A stretch of 64,000 bases of DNA from Thereva unica. Lineage: Eukaryota > Arthropoda > Insecta > Diptera > Therevidae. A program made the translations under genes and the position numbers. Shown piece by piece: positions 13,268 through 23,910 of this stretch; within the stretch, counting starts at the first letter, position 1, and each line of letters begins with the position of its first letter. The stretch spans positions 41,628,039 through 41,692,038 of the forward strand of contig OX465282.1 in assembly GCA_949987705.1 (NCBI GenBank), read 5' to 3'. Below the pieces are notes generated by a model, which made no database searches, was not told where the DNA came from, and worked only from the letters and a program-made list of their open reading frames with translations.

Positions 13268-13610
13268 TCACGGATTATGATTCTCCGAAGAAAAATATGA
13301 AACTTTTGTCTAAAATTTTTTTTATCCGAAACTTCCCTGCACCCCCAAACGAATTTTTGGGGGTGGAAAATGTCCGAGAACGGTTCGATATTTCCTGAAG
13401 GGTAAGTTTTCTGAAAAAAGTTTGTAGCAAAAGTTGCTCAGCTTGGAGGGTAGAATCGTTTGCACCCGAAACTCACCCCATAAACTCACCCTCTCGCAGG
13501 GGGTGGGGGTAAGTCTGAATTTCAAATGGCAACCCCTATTTTTTCTCACGGATTGTGATTCTCCGAAGAAAAATATGAAACTTTTGTCTTAAAATTTTTT
13601 TTATCTGAAG

Positions 13611-13611
<1 letters not shown>
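13268..13611. repeat. Direct repeat fragment, period ~274 bp
   Basis: A ~60 bp sequence starting CACGGATTATGATTCTCC at 13268 recurs near 13542. The sequence between contains G-rich and C-rich short inverted pieces. Family unknown. Confidence 0.7.

Positions 13612-13641
<30 letters not shown>
13612..13641. repeat. (TA)n microsatellite
   Basis: Precedes the 3' end of Helitron copy 5. Confidence 0.95.
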
Positions 13642-13642
<1 letters not shown>

Positions 13643-13764
13643 TAGCTGGACCCGGTGCGCCTACGCTGCACCCATAAGTCAATAGTAAACAATAAAAACA
13701 ATATTTTTCGAGATATTAATTTTACACAGATGAAATGCCTCAAAGAACATGGGTCTTGCGTCGG

Positions 13765-14665
13765 CCGCCATGAATCGGTATATTGAGTCTACTACATTGC
13801 TTATTGTATTCTACTTATCATACCCTTTCATTTGATACCCATGTTGAGGGGATTGTGAAGAAAGTGGTAATCCGGCCTCTTTAGATGGCTGCCATGGATC
13901 TAAAGATATATTTTGTATACTACATTGCTTATTGTATTCTACTTATCATACCCTTTCATTTGATACCCATGTCGAGGTGGTTGTGAAGAAAGTGGTAATT
14001 CGGCCTCTTGAGACGGCCGCCATAGATCTAAAGATATATTTTGTATACTACATTGCTTATTGTATTCTCCTTAACATACCCTTTCATTTGATACCCATGT
14101 TGAGGTGGTTGTGAAGAAAGTGGTAATCCGGCCTCTTGAGACGGCCGCCATGGATCTAAAGATATATTTTGTATACTACATTGCTTATTGTATTCTACTT
14201 ATCATACCCTTTCATTTGATACCCATGTCGAGGTGGTTGTGAAGAAAGTGGTACCCCGCCCTCTTGAGACGGCCGCCATGGATCTAAAGATATATTTGTA
14301 TACTACATTGCTTATTATATTCTACTTAACATACCCTTTCATTTGATACCCATGTTGAGGTGGTTGTGAAGAAAGTGGTAATCCGGCCTCTTGAAACGGC
14401 CGCCATGGATCTAAAGATATATTTTGTATACTACATTGCTTATTGTATTCTACTTATCATACCCTTTCATTTGATATCCATGTCGAGGTGGTTGTGAAGA
14501 AAGTGGTACCCCGCCCTCTTGAGACGGCCACCATGGATCTAAAGATATATTTTTGTACACTACATTGCTTATTGTATTCTACTTATCATACCCTTTCATT
14601 TGATACCCATGTCGAGGTGGTTGTGAAGAAAGTGGTACACCGCCCACTTGAGACGGCCGCTATGG
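13765..14665 (-). repeat. ~127 bp tandem repeat inside Helitron copy 5
   Basis: Same family as 11601-12760, with the same alternation of two unit types. Confidence 0.85.
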
Positions 14666-14667
14666 AT

Positions 14668-14814
14668 CATTTTAGTTTCAATAGCGTCATGGCCTACCTA
14701 TTGTTTGACAGCTGCGTAAATTTGAAATTTTCATTAAATGTAATGATTCAATTTAATGACAATTTTACATTTGTCAAACAATAGGTAGGCCATGAAGCTA
14801 TTGAAACTAAAATG
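14668..14814. repeat. Fold-back in Helitron copy 5
   Basis: Same arms and centre as at 2132-2278. Confidence 0.9.
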
Positions 14815-14882
14815 AAGTGAAAATTCCTAAAATTACCATTTTTGTTTGGATTTTGCAGCTGTTTTTTTGGTTAAAGGTATAA

Positions 14883-15280
14883 ATAAAATAAATGGTTAAA
14901 AAAAAATTTTTAAAAAAAATTCTTTACATTAACTAAAAAATGTACTGAAAAGTAAAAAATAAAAATATTTTAAAGAAAGCGTGAATTTCAATTTTAATGA
15001 AAAAGTTAATTAAAAGAATGGCGCATTTTTCATCAAAAATTGAAAATATAACTGTAAATCGCGTGAGATTTACAATAACCCTCAATTTTTTGCTTTGTTA
15101 ATTTCAAATTCTAACAAAATTTTTTGATGAAAAATGCGCCATTCTTTTAATTAACTTTTCATTAAAATTGAAATTTCACGCTTTCTTTAAAATATTTTTT
15201 ATTTTTTACTTTTCAGTACATTTTTTAGTTAATGTAAAGAATTTTTTTAAAATTTTTTTTAACCATTTATTTTATTTTCT
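14883..15280. repeat. Long hairpin P1, copy 1
   Basis: Arms of about 160 bp, nearly perfectly complementary, starting with AAATGGTTAAAAAAA and reaching GGCGCATTTTTCATCAAAAA. The ~75 bp centre contains a smaller stem, GTAAATC / GATTTAC with loop GCGTGA. Transcription would give a strong double-stranded RNA. Other copies: 24466, 25996, 31525, 57466 and 58906. Confidence 0.9.
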
Positions 15281-15841
15281 ACTTTTTAGTTTATTATATG
15301 TATTCCGCCATTTTATGATGGCAATTCTATTAGATTTAAAATTACGTCACACAGTTTACTGTATTCATTTGATACCCATGTCGTGGGCTCGGTGGAACAT
15401 AATTGCAAAAACGGCCGCCATCTCGGAACCGTCTTCTTGATTTTTTTACAAAAAGGTCAGATTGCATTTAGTACTTATACATGATGAGTTGAACTCAAGT
15501 TGAACCCAAGTCTAACTACATGTAAACGGGAGTCGAGTTGGGTTAAGGTTGACTGAACTCGACTCAGCTCTGCTACCTGGGTTTAGTTGAAATTATGCAT
15601 ACGGACATGAGTTCAGTATTTGAGTAGTTGAATTTAGTTGACAGCAGCATCTCTGTGTTTGTTTGTGATTTTTTGTAACGTGTATTGCTTCTTTATTATC
15701 AACTCACCCTTAACTCAACTATTCATCTCATCATTCATACACATTAACCACCCGAACTACGAGTGTGTGCAAAATTGGAAGTTGATCGGTTATATTTTCT
15801 ACTTTTTAGTCTATTATAAGCTTTCCGCAATTTAGTGTTGG
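15281..15841 (+). repeat. Module spacer (S), forward copy
   Basis: About 560 bp that always lies between hairpin P1 and the 269 bp array. It includes the GATACCCATGTCG box and an ACTCAAGTTGAACCCAAGTC segment. A 65-codon open frame (from 15638) recurs with each copy but has no recognised homology. Confidence 0.85.
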
Positions 15842-15862
15842 CCGCCATTTTGAATTTGGAAT
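15842..15862 (+). repeat. First bases of a forward 269 bp satellite array
   Basis: Matches the start of the satellite as seen at 27250 onward; broken by the assembly gap. Confidence 0.7.
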
Positions 15863-16062
15863 NNNNNNNNNNNNNNNNNNNNNNNNNNNNNNNNNNNNNN
15901 NNNNNNNNNNNNNNNNNNNNNNNNNNNNNNNNNNNNNNNNNNNNNNNNNNNNNNNNNNNNNNNNNNNNNNNNNNNNNNNNNNNNNNNNNNNNNNNNNNNN
16001 NNNNNNNNNNNNNNNNNNNNNNNNNNNNNNNNNNNNNNNNNNNNNNNNNNNNNNNNNNNNNN
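15863..16062. other. Assembly gap, 200 N
   Basis: Exactly 200 N. The satellite is forward on the left and reverse on the right, so an orientation switch is hidden here and the real length is unknown. Confidence 0.98.
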
Positions 16063-17862
16063 CCATTTTGTAAAAATATCAAGATGGCGGTTCCAAAATG
16101 GTATGACAGGTAGAACACAATAAGCTATGTGGCGTCATTCCAAATTCAAAATGGCGGCCAACACTTACACTGTTTGTCGTCAAATCTTGGAAGTTAAATT
16201 TGACCCACTTCCGGTTTCGGATAGAGCTGAAATTTTGCATACACGTTTAGTTTGGATGACAATGCAATCTGGCCATTTTGTAAAAATATCATGATGGCGG
16301 TTCCAAAATGGCGCCCGATTTTTGAAATTGTGCTCCGCGGCCCTCTGACATGGGTATCAAATGAAAGGATATGACAGGTAGAACACAATAAGCTATGTGG
16401 CGTCATTCCAAATTCAAAACGGCGGCCAACACTTACACTGTTTGTCGTCAAATCTTGGAAGTTAAATTTGACCCACTTCCCGATTTCGGATAGAGCTGAA
16501 ATTTTGCATACACGTTTAGTTTGGATGACAATGCAATCTGGCCATTTTGTAAAAATATCAAGATGGCGGTTCCAAAATGGCGCCCGATTTTTGAAATTGT
16601 GCTCCGCGGCCCTCTGACATGGGTATCAAATGAAAGGATATGACAGGTAGAACACAATAAGCTATGTGGCGTCATTCCAAATTCAAAATGGCGGACAACA
16701 CTTACACTGTTTGTCGTCAAATCTTGGAAGTTAAATTTGACCCACTTCCGGTTTCGGATAGAGCTGAAATTTTGCATACACGTTTAGTTTGGATGACAAT
16801 GCAATCTGGCCATTTTGTAAAAATATCAAGATGGCGGATCCAAAATGGCGCCCGATTTTTAAAATTGTGCTCCGCGGCCCTCTGACATGGGTATCAAATG
16901 AAAGGATATGACAGGTAGAACACGATAAGCTATGTGGCGTCATTCCAAATTCAAAATGGCGGCCAACACTTACACTGTTTGTCGTCAAATCTTGGAAGTT
17001 AAATTTGACCCACTTCCCGGTTTCGGATAGAGCTGAAATTTTGCATACACGTTTAGTTTGGATGACAATGCAATCTGGCCATTTTGTAAAAATATCAAGA
17101 TGGCGGTTCCAAAATGGCGCCCGATTTTTGAAATTGTGCTCCGCGGCCCTTTGAAATGGGTATCAAATGAAAGGATATGACAGGTAGAACACAATAAGCT
17201 GTGTGGCGTCATTCCAAATTCAAAATGGCGGACAACACTTACACTGTTTGTCGTCAAATCTTGGAAGTTAAATTTGACCCACTTCCCGGTTTCGGATAGA
17301 GCTGAAATTTTGCATACACGTTTAGTTTGGATGACAATGCAATCTGGCCATTTTGTAAAAATATCAAGATGGCGGTTCCAAAATGGCGCCCGATTTTTGA
17401 AATTGTGCTCCGCGGCCCTCTGACATGGGTATCAAATGAAAGGATATGACAGGTAGAACACAATAAGCTATGTGGCGTCATTCCAAATTCAAAATGGCGG
17501 CCAACACTTACACTGTTTGTCGTCAAATCTTGGAAGTTAAATTTGACCCACTTCCCGGTTTCGGATAGAGCTGCAATTTTGCATACACGTTTAGTTTGGA
17601 TGACAATGCAATCTGGCCATTTTGTAAAAATATCAAGATGGCGGTTCCAAAATGGCGCCCGATTATTGAAATTGTGCTCCGCGGCCCTCTGACATGGGTA
17701 TCAAATGAAAGGATATGACAGGTAGAACACAATAAGCTATGTGGCGTCATTCCAAATTCAAAATGGCGGCCAACACTTACACTGTTTTTCGTCAAATCTT
17801 GGAAGTTAAATTTGACCCACTTCCCGGTTTCGGATAGAGCTGAAATTTGGCATACACGTTTA
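16063..17862 (-). repeat. 269 bp satellite array, reverse orientation
   Basis: About 6.7 units. Each has a TTGACCCACTTCCCGGTTTC segment, AAGATGGCGGTTCCAAAATG, TGCTCCGCGGCCCTCTGACA and ATGGGTATCAAATGAAAGG. Unit-to-unit identity is very high. Open frames of ~90 codons follow from the lack of stops in the monomer; no sign of a real protein. Interrupted by the LINE at 17863. Confidence 0.95.
17849..17862. repeat. Target site duplication, left copy
   Basis: GGCATACACGTTTA, repeated at 22906-22919 across the inserted LINE. Confidence 0.9.
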
Positions 17863-17941
17863 TAAATATATAGATTTTCGAGGGATACCGAATCAGACCA
17901 CTATTTGCGGGTCCCTTTTCGTCCCTCTGCCTAGAGTCATC

Positions 17942-20900
17942 TTATTGGGGTTGCAGTGGGTTGTCCCATTGCTCCTTTACTTCGACTCCCCTAGTTATCG
18001 CAAGCAGCTGATTGAAGGGAGTCTGCCTCATGTCCTCCATCCACTGGAGTCCAGTTATGGCATCCCTTTTCCTCGCCACCGCCGGACAGTGACACACTAT
18101 GTGTGTGGCCGTCTCAGGTTCCTCCAGGCACATCCGACAGGTGTCATCCTCCAGAATTCCCATTCTTTTTAGGTGATACCTGAAACATCCGTGTCCTGTA
18201 ATCAGTGCCACCAACCATCTGAGGGTTCTCCTTTGCATATGCAGGATCCTTCTTCTGGCTGCGGTAATCGGCAGCGTAAGCACCATCTTAGCCTGCCTAC
18301 ACGTGGTCATAGCGTCCCACCGTCTCCGGTGTTCCTCAGCGACCCATTTCTCGATGTAGTTCCTTACCAACCCTCTGCCAATGGCAGAGTATGGCTCCGG
18401 TCCCCAGAATTCCGAGGTTGACCCCTGTTTTGCCAGGTTGTCAGCCTTTTCGTTCCCATCGATGCCTGTATGTCCTCTAACCCAAGCTAGCGTCACGTTG
18501 TTTTGTTGCGCACACCTGTTCAGTTTTTGGACACATTCCAACGCCAGAGACGCATTAATCTCTGTCTGGTTCATGCGCTTAATCACAGCCTGATTGTCCA
18601 GTGCTATAAGGATACTTCTTCCCTGCACCTGACCCTCATTTATGTGATCCAGCGCGTGCAGCAGAGCAAGCATTTCCGCCTGGTAGACTGAGGTGTAATT
18701 CCCCAAAGCCAGAGAGCAGGTCAGATTTAAGTCCTCCGAGAAGACTCCCGCACCTGCTCTGCCGTCAATCTTGGATCCGTCCGTGAAGATATATATGTCT
18801 TCCGGTCTCCCTTCGGGGAGCGTTCCGTTCCCTATGAGGGTTTTATGATACCTTTCGGTCACCCTCATTTTTGTGATCCCTTCCATGGGCATCATGAGCT
18901 CCCTAATCCCTTTAATGCGATCCAGGATCTTTATGTGCCCATATAAGGTTCCTGACGCCTGCCATGCGGCATCCCGTCTCATCCGAATCGCTGAGGCTGC
19001 CGCAGTCTTCATCACCTGGAGGTCTAACGGCAGCAGCCCTAACAGCGCCTCCAATGCCGCGGCGGGTGTGGTGCGGAAAGCACCGCTCACACCTACGCAG
19101 GCCATTCTTTGCACCTTGTCCAAATGCCTCTTGACGGTTTTCTGTGTGGCTTTAGTCCACCAGACCACCGAGGCATAAGTTATGATGGGTCTCACCATCA
19201 TGGTATATGTCCAGTATGCTAACCTTGGTGAGATACCCCACCTTAGTCCACATACTCTTCTGCACTGGTGAAGCACCCTTGTCGCCTTCTTAATCTTCTC
19301 TTCAACGTGGTATTTCCAGGTTAGTCGCGAGTCCAAGTATACACCCAGATACTTGACCATCCCAGACACCTTGATCCTCGATCCAAAAAGCATGAGGGGC
19401 TGAAAATCCAGATCTTTAATCTTCCTAGTGAAGATTATCGCGTCTGTCTTATTAGCATTTATGGTGAGGCCCTGTTCCGTACACCACTGCTCAACCACTT
19501 GGAGTGCATTCCTCATGATATCTGCCGTAGTGCTCATAAACTTGCCACGTGCCACAATCGCTACATCATCTGCATACCCAACGGTATGCACGCCCATTTC
19601 CTCTAGCCGCCTGAGCAGAGTGTCCACAGTGATGTTCCACAGGAGGGGCGATAGCACCCCGCCCTGTGGGCATCCCTTGCTGACCCTCCCTCGAAGCCGC
19701 GAGTCTCCTGTCTGAATCCTTACCGCTCTGTTTTTCAGCATGCTGTCCACCCACCTTACAATCATAGGGCTGACCTCTCGCCTCACCAGAGCGTCTTTGA
19801 GTTTGTTGAACTGTATCTTGTCGAAGGCGCCTTCGATGTCCATAATAACGGCCATCGCTATGCCTCCGGTATACAGTTCCCCCTCGGCTACTCGCACCAG
19901 TTGGTGAAGTGCCGTTTCTGTAGATCTGCCAGCCTGGTAAGCGTGCTGGCTTCTACTTAAAGGGTGCCTCCTTAGCATAGTACTCTCCAGGTGGTCTGCC
20001 ACCACTCTTTCCATTGTTTTCAACAGAAAGGATGTTAGGCTGACTGGCCTGGAGGACTTCGCCTCGGTGTAGTCCTTCTTGCCTGGCTTAGGGAGAAATA
20101 CCACTTTGGTTTCCCTCCACACCGCCGGAATGTATCCTGTTGCTAGACAGGTAACGAATATTCCCCTAAGCCTGGGTGCAATGACATCTTTGCCCCATTG
20201 AAGCAGCGCAGGGAATATTCCGTCACGCCCCGATGTCTTGAAGGGAGAGAATGTGTCTATTGCACGTCTCACCCCTTCCTCCGTCACCACCCCGTTAGCC
20301 TCCTCACGGTTCATCCTTGTAGCCATTCTGTTACGAATAGTCCAAGATTTACCCGAGACATAGCTGCCAGGAAAGTGAACTTCCATCAGGATCTTGTTGG
20401 TTTCCTCCAGCGTCTCCGTCATCCTCCCCGACGGGTCACGAACGAGTCCGACTTTGGAGACCGGGTCCCTGGAGATCATTTTCTGAAGTCTGCTGGCCTC
20501 AGATATGCTCTCCATGCTCGAGCAGAAGTTCCTCCACGACTCCCTTTTCCGTCGTCGCAGAGTTTGTTTCATTTCTCTTTTCTTGGCTTTGTAATTCTCC
20601 CAGGCAACCGGGTCATTGCACCTCATCGCTTGGTTGAAAGCCTTTCTGACCTCTTTCTTCAGTTTCTCCAGCTCCCTACACCACCAGGGTGTGGGATCAT
20701 GGTCATCCACTGACGTAAGAGGACACGCCACTCGAAAAGCGTTCTCTATCGCTGTCTGCAGGACATGCAACTGAGACTCTGCTTCTCTTGTGGTTTTCGG
20801 TGCCCTTGGCACGCGCTCCCCGAGATTCCTGCGCAACATTTCAGTATATCTAGACGTGTCCGTGTTGCGGGGAATTCTCGTTGTTCTAATTCCGTCTCCC

Positions 20901-21619
20901 CTGCCCGGGGTTCCGTACTCTATCTCAAATGAAATGGCTCTGTGATCTGACATAGTCGTCCGATCCATCACCTCCCAGTTGGTCAATCTTGTCAACATCC
21001 GGTTGCTGCATAGAGTTATATCTATGACTTCCCTTCGTCTAGCATCGACGAAGGTTGGTTCTACCCCTCTATTTGCAATAACTAGATTGTTGCATTCCAC
21101 AAATTCGAGCAAAGCCTCTCCTCTATGGTTGTCGTTGGTGCTTCCCCACACCGTGTTGTGTGCATTTGCGTCGCAACCAACTATTAACCCTGTGCCTTTT
21201 TCGCCACAGGTAATAACCAGAATTTCCAACTCCCTGGTGGGCGGAGGATCTGGCGAATCGTACGGAAGGTAGGCTGAGGCTAGAATGAAAGCCCCACTTC
21301 CAGTACCTACGCGTACTGCTGTGAGATCTGGTGTGCACAAGTGCGGCAGTAAAACCGCCTGCACTCCGTGTTTCACCAGCACACACGTCCTCACTCTTTC
21401 ATTCGCATTGGGAACGTACAGAGTGTCAAAGCCCCCAGATAGTCCCCTAATCCTACCCTTGTAGATCCAGGGTTCCTGTATGAGAGCAATATCCAGCTTC
21501 ATCTCACCGAAGCCTCGCGTCATCATTGCTGATGCTGCTCTGCTATGGTGTAGATTCAACTGGCAAACCTTTAATTGCCGGAACTGGCCCACCTCCCGCC
21601 CAGCTGACGAGGATTCCAT
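17942..21619 (-). CDS. LINE ORF2: endonuclease, reverse transcriptase, RNase H (1225 aa)
   Basis: Multi-domain enzyme that nicks the target and copies the element RNA. Endonuclease spans about residues 14-230: QEPW near 47, GCDANAHN in the middle, SDHRA near 223. RT has motif A DIEGAFD near 593, CPQGGVLSPLLW, and YADD near 681-684. RNase H starts with FTDGSK near 944 and ends with GHTGIDGNEKAD near 1048. A C-terminal zinc motif (CRMCLEEPETATHIVCHC) is near 1160. All catalytic residues are present and there is no frameshift. The start is the ATG at 21617-21619, one base after the ORF1 stop, which points to reinitiation after ORF1. Length fits two-ORF LINEs with RNase H. Confidence 0.93.
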   Translation of the reverse strand: MESSSAGREVGQFRQLKVCQLNLHHSRAASAMMTRGFGEMKLDIALIQEPWIYKGRIRGLSGGFDTLYVPNANERVRTCVLVKHGVQAVLLPHLCTPDLTAVRVGTGSGAFILASAYLPYDSPDPPPTRELEILVITCGEKGTGLIVGCDANAHNTVWGSTNDNHRGEALLEFVECNNLVIANRGVEPTFVDARRREVIDITLCSNRMLTRLTNWEVMDRTTMSDHRAISFEIEYGTPGRGDGIRTTRIPRNTDTSRYTEMLRRNLGERVPRAPKTTREAESQLHVLQTAIENAFRVACPLTSVDDHDPTPWWCRELEKLKKEVRKAFNQAMRCNDPVAWENYKAKKREMKQTLRRRKRESWRNFCSSMESISEASRLQKMISRDPVSKVGLVRDPSGRMTETLEETNKILMEVHFPGSYVSGKSWTIRNRMATRMNREEANGVVTEEGVRRAIDTFSPFKTSGRDGIFPALLQWGKDVIAPRLRGIFVTCLATGYIPAVWRETKVVFLPKPGKKDYTEAKSSRPVSLTSFLLKTMERVVADHLESTMLRRHPLSRSQHAYQAGRSTETALHQLVRVAEGELYTGGIAMAVIMDIEGAFDKIQFNKLKDALVRREVSPMIVRWVDSMLKNRAVRIQTGDSRLRGRVSKGCPQGGVLSPLLWNITVDTLLRRLEEMGVHTVGYADDVAIVARGKFMSTTADIMRNALQVVEQWCTEQGLTINANKTDAIIFTRKIKDLDFQPLMLFGSRIKVSGMVKYLGVYLDSRLTWKYHVEEKIKKATRVLHQCRRVCGLRWGISPRLAYWTYTMMVRPIITYASVVWWTKATQKTVKRHLDKVQRMACVGVSGAFRTTPAAALEALLGLLPLDLQVMKTAAASAIRMRRDAAWQASGTLYGHIKILDRIKGIRELMMPMEGITKMRVTERYHKTLIGNGTLPEGRPEDIYIFTDGSKIDGRAGAGVFSEDLNLTCSLALGNYTSVYQAEMLALLHALDHINEGQVQGRSILIALDNQAVIKRMNQTEINASLALECVQKLNRCAQQNNVTLAWVRGHTGIDGNEKADNLAKQGSTSEFWGPEPYSAIGRGLVRNYIEKWVAEEHRRRWDAMTTCRQAKMVLTLPITAARRRILHMQRRTLRWLVALITGHGCFRYHLKRMGILEDDTCRMCLEEPETATHIVCHCPAVARKRDAITGLQWMEDMRQTPFNQLLAITRGVEVKEQWDNPLQPQ

Positions 21620-21620
21620 T

Positions 21621-22817
21621 TCACTGGTCCCCTTGTTCAGCTGCCTTTCCGGCCGGCTCTACCATTTCCTCCGGCTTGTCCTTCTGGAATCGCACGTAGG
21701 CAAGGTCCAGCCCGCAGTTGAGTTTCCCCCCTGCACGCCTGACCGCCTCCGCCTCCTCCTTCGGACACCATACGGTGAGAATGGTACCGCCGTTTTTCGC
21801 GTCACCATATCTGCCTATGCGACTGACCCTCCACTTAGAAGTGTCCGTCACACAGGCATTTTGACGGCGTAATCTGGCTAGGATGGTTTCCTTGCTCTCC
21901 GGCGAACCGGGAACTCGGATGATCATCCTCCTCACATCCTTAAGGATGTGAAGGCGCTCCACTCTCAGATTGACTCCTTCCCATAGGTCAGTCATCTTTC
22001 CGACAGCTTCGTACAGCCAGGCCTTGGATTTTTGGTTCCCGCACCTGAGTGCAATGACCCCGTCCTCCAAGTCTACCTCGGTAATACCGATGTCGCCAGC
22101 GTTGTCAGGCAGAGAGTCTAGTGCCTTGAGCAGGGCCGCTTTAAAAACGGTTACCTGCTTCGTGCCCAGACCCTCCTCCCTTCCATCGTCGGTCACACCC
22201 AAACGGAGGTCACAGCCTGCTATGCCTGCGTAGGTATTCTCCGCCACAGGCTCCGCACGCACGACCCCCGAGACAGAAGGGTTGACTCCTCCCTGTTTTA
22301 CAGGTTGAGGTTGTCCACCCTTCCTTTCCCTGGCCTTATCCTCCCCTTCGACAGTAGTACCCACGGCTGAGGTGCAGAGACTTTCACCTCTAAACCTCTT
22401 CGTGGGTCCCACCTCCTCCGGAGTGGACTCGGCGGATCCCCCAACAGAGGAAGTTGCCTTCTTCTGTTTTCTGCGCTCCCTCTTCCTCTTCTGCTTCAGC
22501 TGCTTTCGCAGCCTCACTTCCGAGTCGGATTCCTGCGCTAACGTAGGCCCAGAGCCGGCTGACCTCTTGACACATTGCTGCATCGCATTGTCCACCTTCT
22601 CTGAGCATACCTCCAGGTTCAGCTTCACTAGCTCGCTCGCCGCCGCTTCTACGCTTTCCTGCGTGACTGCGTTGACATGCGAGTCGTCCACTTCCCTGTT
22701 CCTCTTAAGCAATAGATGGCCTCCCCCAGAATCCATGAGGCCGACCTCCGTAGAGGGTGGATTTCCCTGGCTTGCAGGTTTACCACCTGGGGTACAAATT
22801 CCCATTGTTGTGTCCAT
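21621..22817 (-). CDS. LINE ORF1, gag-like RNA-binding protein (398 aa)
   Basis: Starts with ATG at 22817 (MDTTMGICTPGGKP). Residues about 30-90 are acidic and helical-looking. A Lys/Arg-rich block (KQLKQKRKRERRKQKK, about 105-120) could bind nucleic acid or act as a nuclear signal. The C-terminal half (about 190-380) resembles the DUF4780 domain as I remember it from insect LOA-type elements, with ILARLRRQNACVTDTSKW and WCPKEEAEAVRRAG segments. There are no CCHC knuckles. It ends with TGA one base before the ORF2 ATG. The ORF1 beginning at 63156 is a distant relative with the same layout. Confidence 0.85.
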   Translation of the reverse strand: MDTTMGICTPGGKPASQGNPPSTEVGLMDSGGGHLLLKRNREVDDSHVNAVTQESVEAAASELVKLNLEVCSEKVDNAMQQCVKRSAGSGPTLAQESDSEVRLRKQLKQKRKRERRKQKKATSSVGGSAESTPEEVGPTKRFRGESLCTSAVGTTVEGEDKARERKGGQPQPVKQGGVNPSVSGVVRAEPVAENTYAGIAGCDLRLGVTDDGREEGLGTKQVTVFKAALLKALDSLPDNAGDIGITEVDLEDGVIALRCGNQKSKAWLYEAVGKMTDLWEGVNLRVERLHILKDVRRMIIRVPGSPESKETILARLRRQNACVTDTSKWRVSRIGRYGDAKNGGTILTVWCPKEEAEAVRRAGGKLNCGLDLAYVRFQKDKPEEMVEPAGKAAEQGDQ

Positions 22818-22905
22818 TGCTTTTAAGTATCTATCTTAGTCAGGGCGTCCTAACGGGACCACACAAGCCTCACCACCACGTCAAGGTGTAGATACATCGG
22901 TGAGG
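22818..22905 (-). promoter_or_regulatory. 5' leader of the LINE, likely internal promoter region
   Basis: Non-coding stretch from the element start to ORF1. Full-length LINEs usually carry an internal promoter here. I recognise no specific promoter motif, so the role is inferred from position. Confidence 0.4.
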
Positions 22906-23910
22906 GGCATACACGTTTAGTTTGGATGACAATGCAATCTGGCCATTTTGTAAAAATATCATGATGGCGGTTCCAAAATGGCGCCCGATTTTTGAAATTG
23001 TGCTCCGCGGCCCTCTGACATGGGTATCAAATGAAAGGATATGACAGGTAGAACACAATAAGCTATGTGGCGTCATTCCAAATTCAAAATGGCGGACAAC
23101 ACTTACACTGTTTGTCGTCAAATCTTGGAAGTTAAATTTGACCCACTTCCCGGTTTCGGATAGAGCTGAAATTTTGCATACACGTTTAGTTTGGATGACA
23201 ATGCAATCTGGCCATTTTGTAAAAGTATCAAGATGGCGGTTCCAAAATGGCGCCCGATTTTTGAAATTGTGCTCCGCGGCCCTTTGAAATGGGTATCAAA
23301 TGAAAGGATATGACAGGTAGAACACAATAAGCTGTGTGGCGTCATTCCAAATTCAAAATGGCGGACAACACTTACACTGTTTGTCGTCAAATCTTGGAAG
23401 TTAAATTTGACCCACTTCCCGGTTTCGGATAGAGCTGAAATTTTGCATACACGTTTAGTTTGGATGACAATGCAATCTGGCCATTTTGTAAAAATATCAA
23501 GATGGCGGTTCCAAAATGGCGCCCGATTATTGAAATTGTGCTCCGCGGCCCTCTGACATGGGTATCAAATGAAAGGATATGACAGGTAGAACACAATAAG
23601 CTATGTGGCGTCATTCCAAATTCAAAATGGCGGCCAACACTTACACTGTTTTTCGTCAAATCTTGGAAGTTAAATTTGACCCACTTCCCGGTTTCGGATA
23701 GAGCTGAAATTTGGCGTACACGTTTAGTTTGGATGACAATGCAATCTGGCCATTTTGTAAAAATATCATGATGGCGGTTCCAAAATGGCGCCCGATTTTT
23801 GAAATTGTGCTCCGCGGCCCTCTGACATGGGTATCAAATGAAAGGATATGACAGGTAGAACACAATAAGCTATGTGGCGTCATTCCAAATTCAAAATGGC
23901 GGCCAACACT
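22906..23910 (-). repeat. 269 bp satellite array, reverse, continuation after LINE
   Basis: Resumes with the target duplication (22906-22919) exactly where the array stopped at 17862. About 3.7 units. Confidence 0.95.

Larger units (their letters stand above)
13642..14882 (-). mobile_element. Non-autonomous Helitron-like element, copy 5 (5' end lost)
   Basis: Minus-strand orientation. CTAG at 13642-13645 and the hairpin form an intact 3' end of the type in copies 1, 3 and 4. It has about seven ~127 bp units (13765-14665) and a fold-back at 14668-14814. The 5' end is replaced near 14882 by the first long hairpin of the next region. Confidence 0.75.
17863..22905 (-). mobile_element. Full-length LOA-like LINE
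   Basis: A 5.04 kb non-LTR retrotransposon in minus orientation, flanked by a 14 bp duplication of the satellite sequence. It has a ~90 bp 5' leader (22818-22905), ORF1, ORF2 and a ~80 bp 3' UTR ending in an AT-rich tail (CTCGAAAATCTATATATTTA). Both ORFs are open. RNase H plus a gag-like ORF1 without zinc knuckles suggests the LOA/I part of the LINE tree; that assignment is from motif memory. It looks young and possibly competent to move. Confidence 0.93.
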
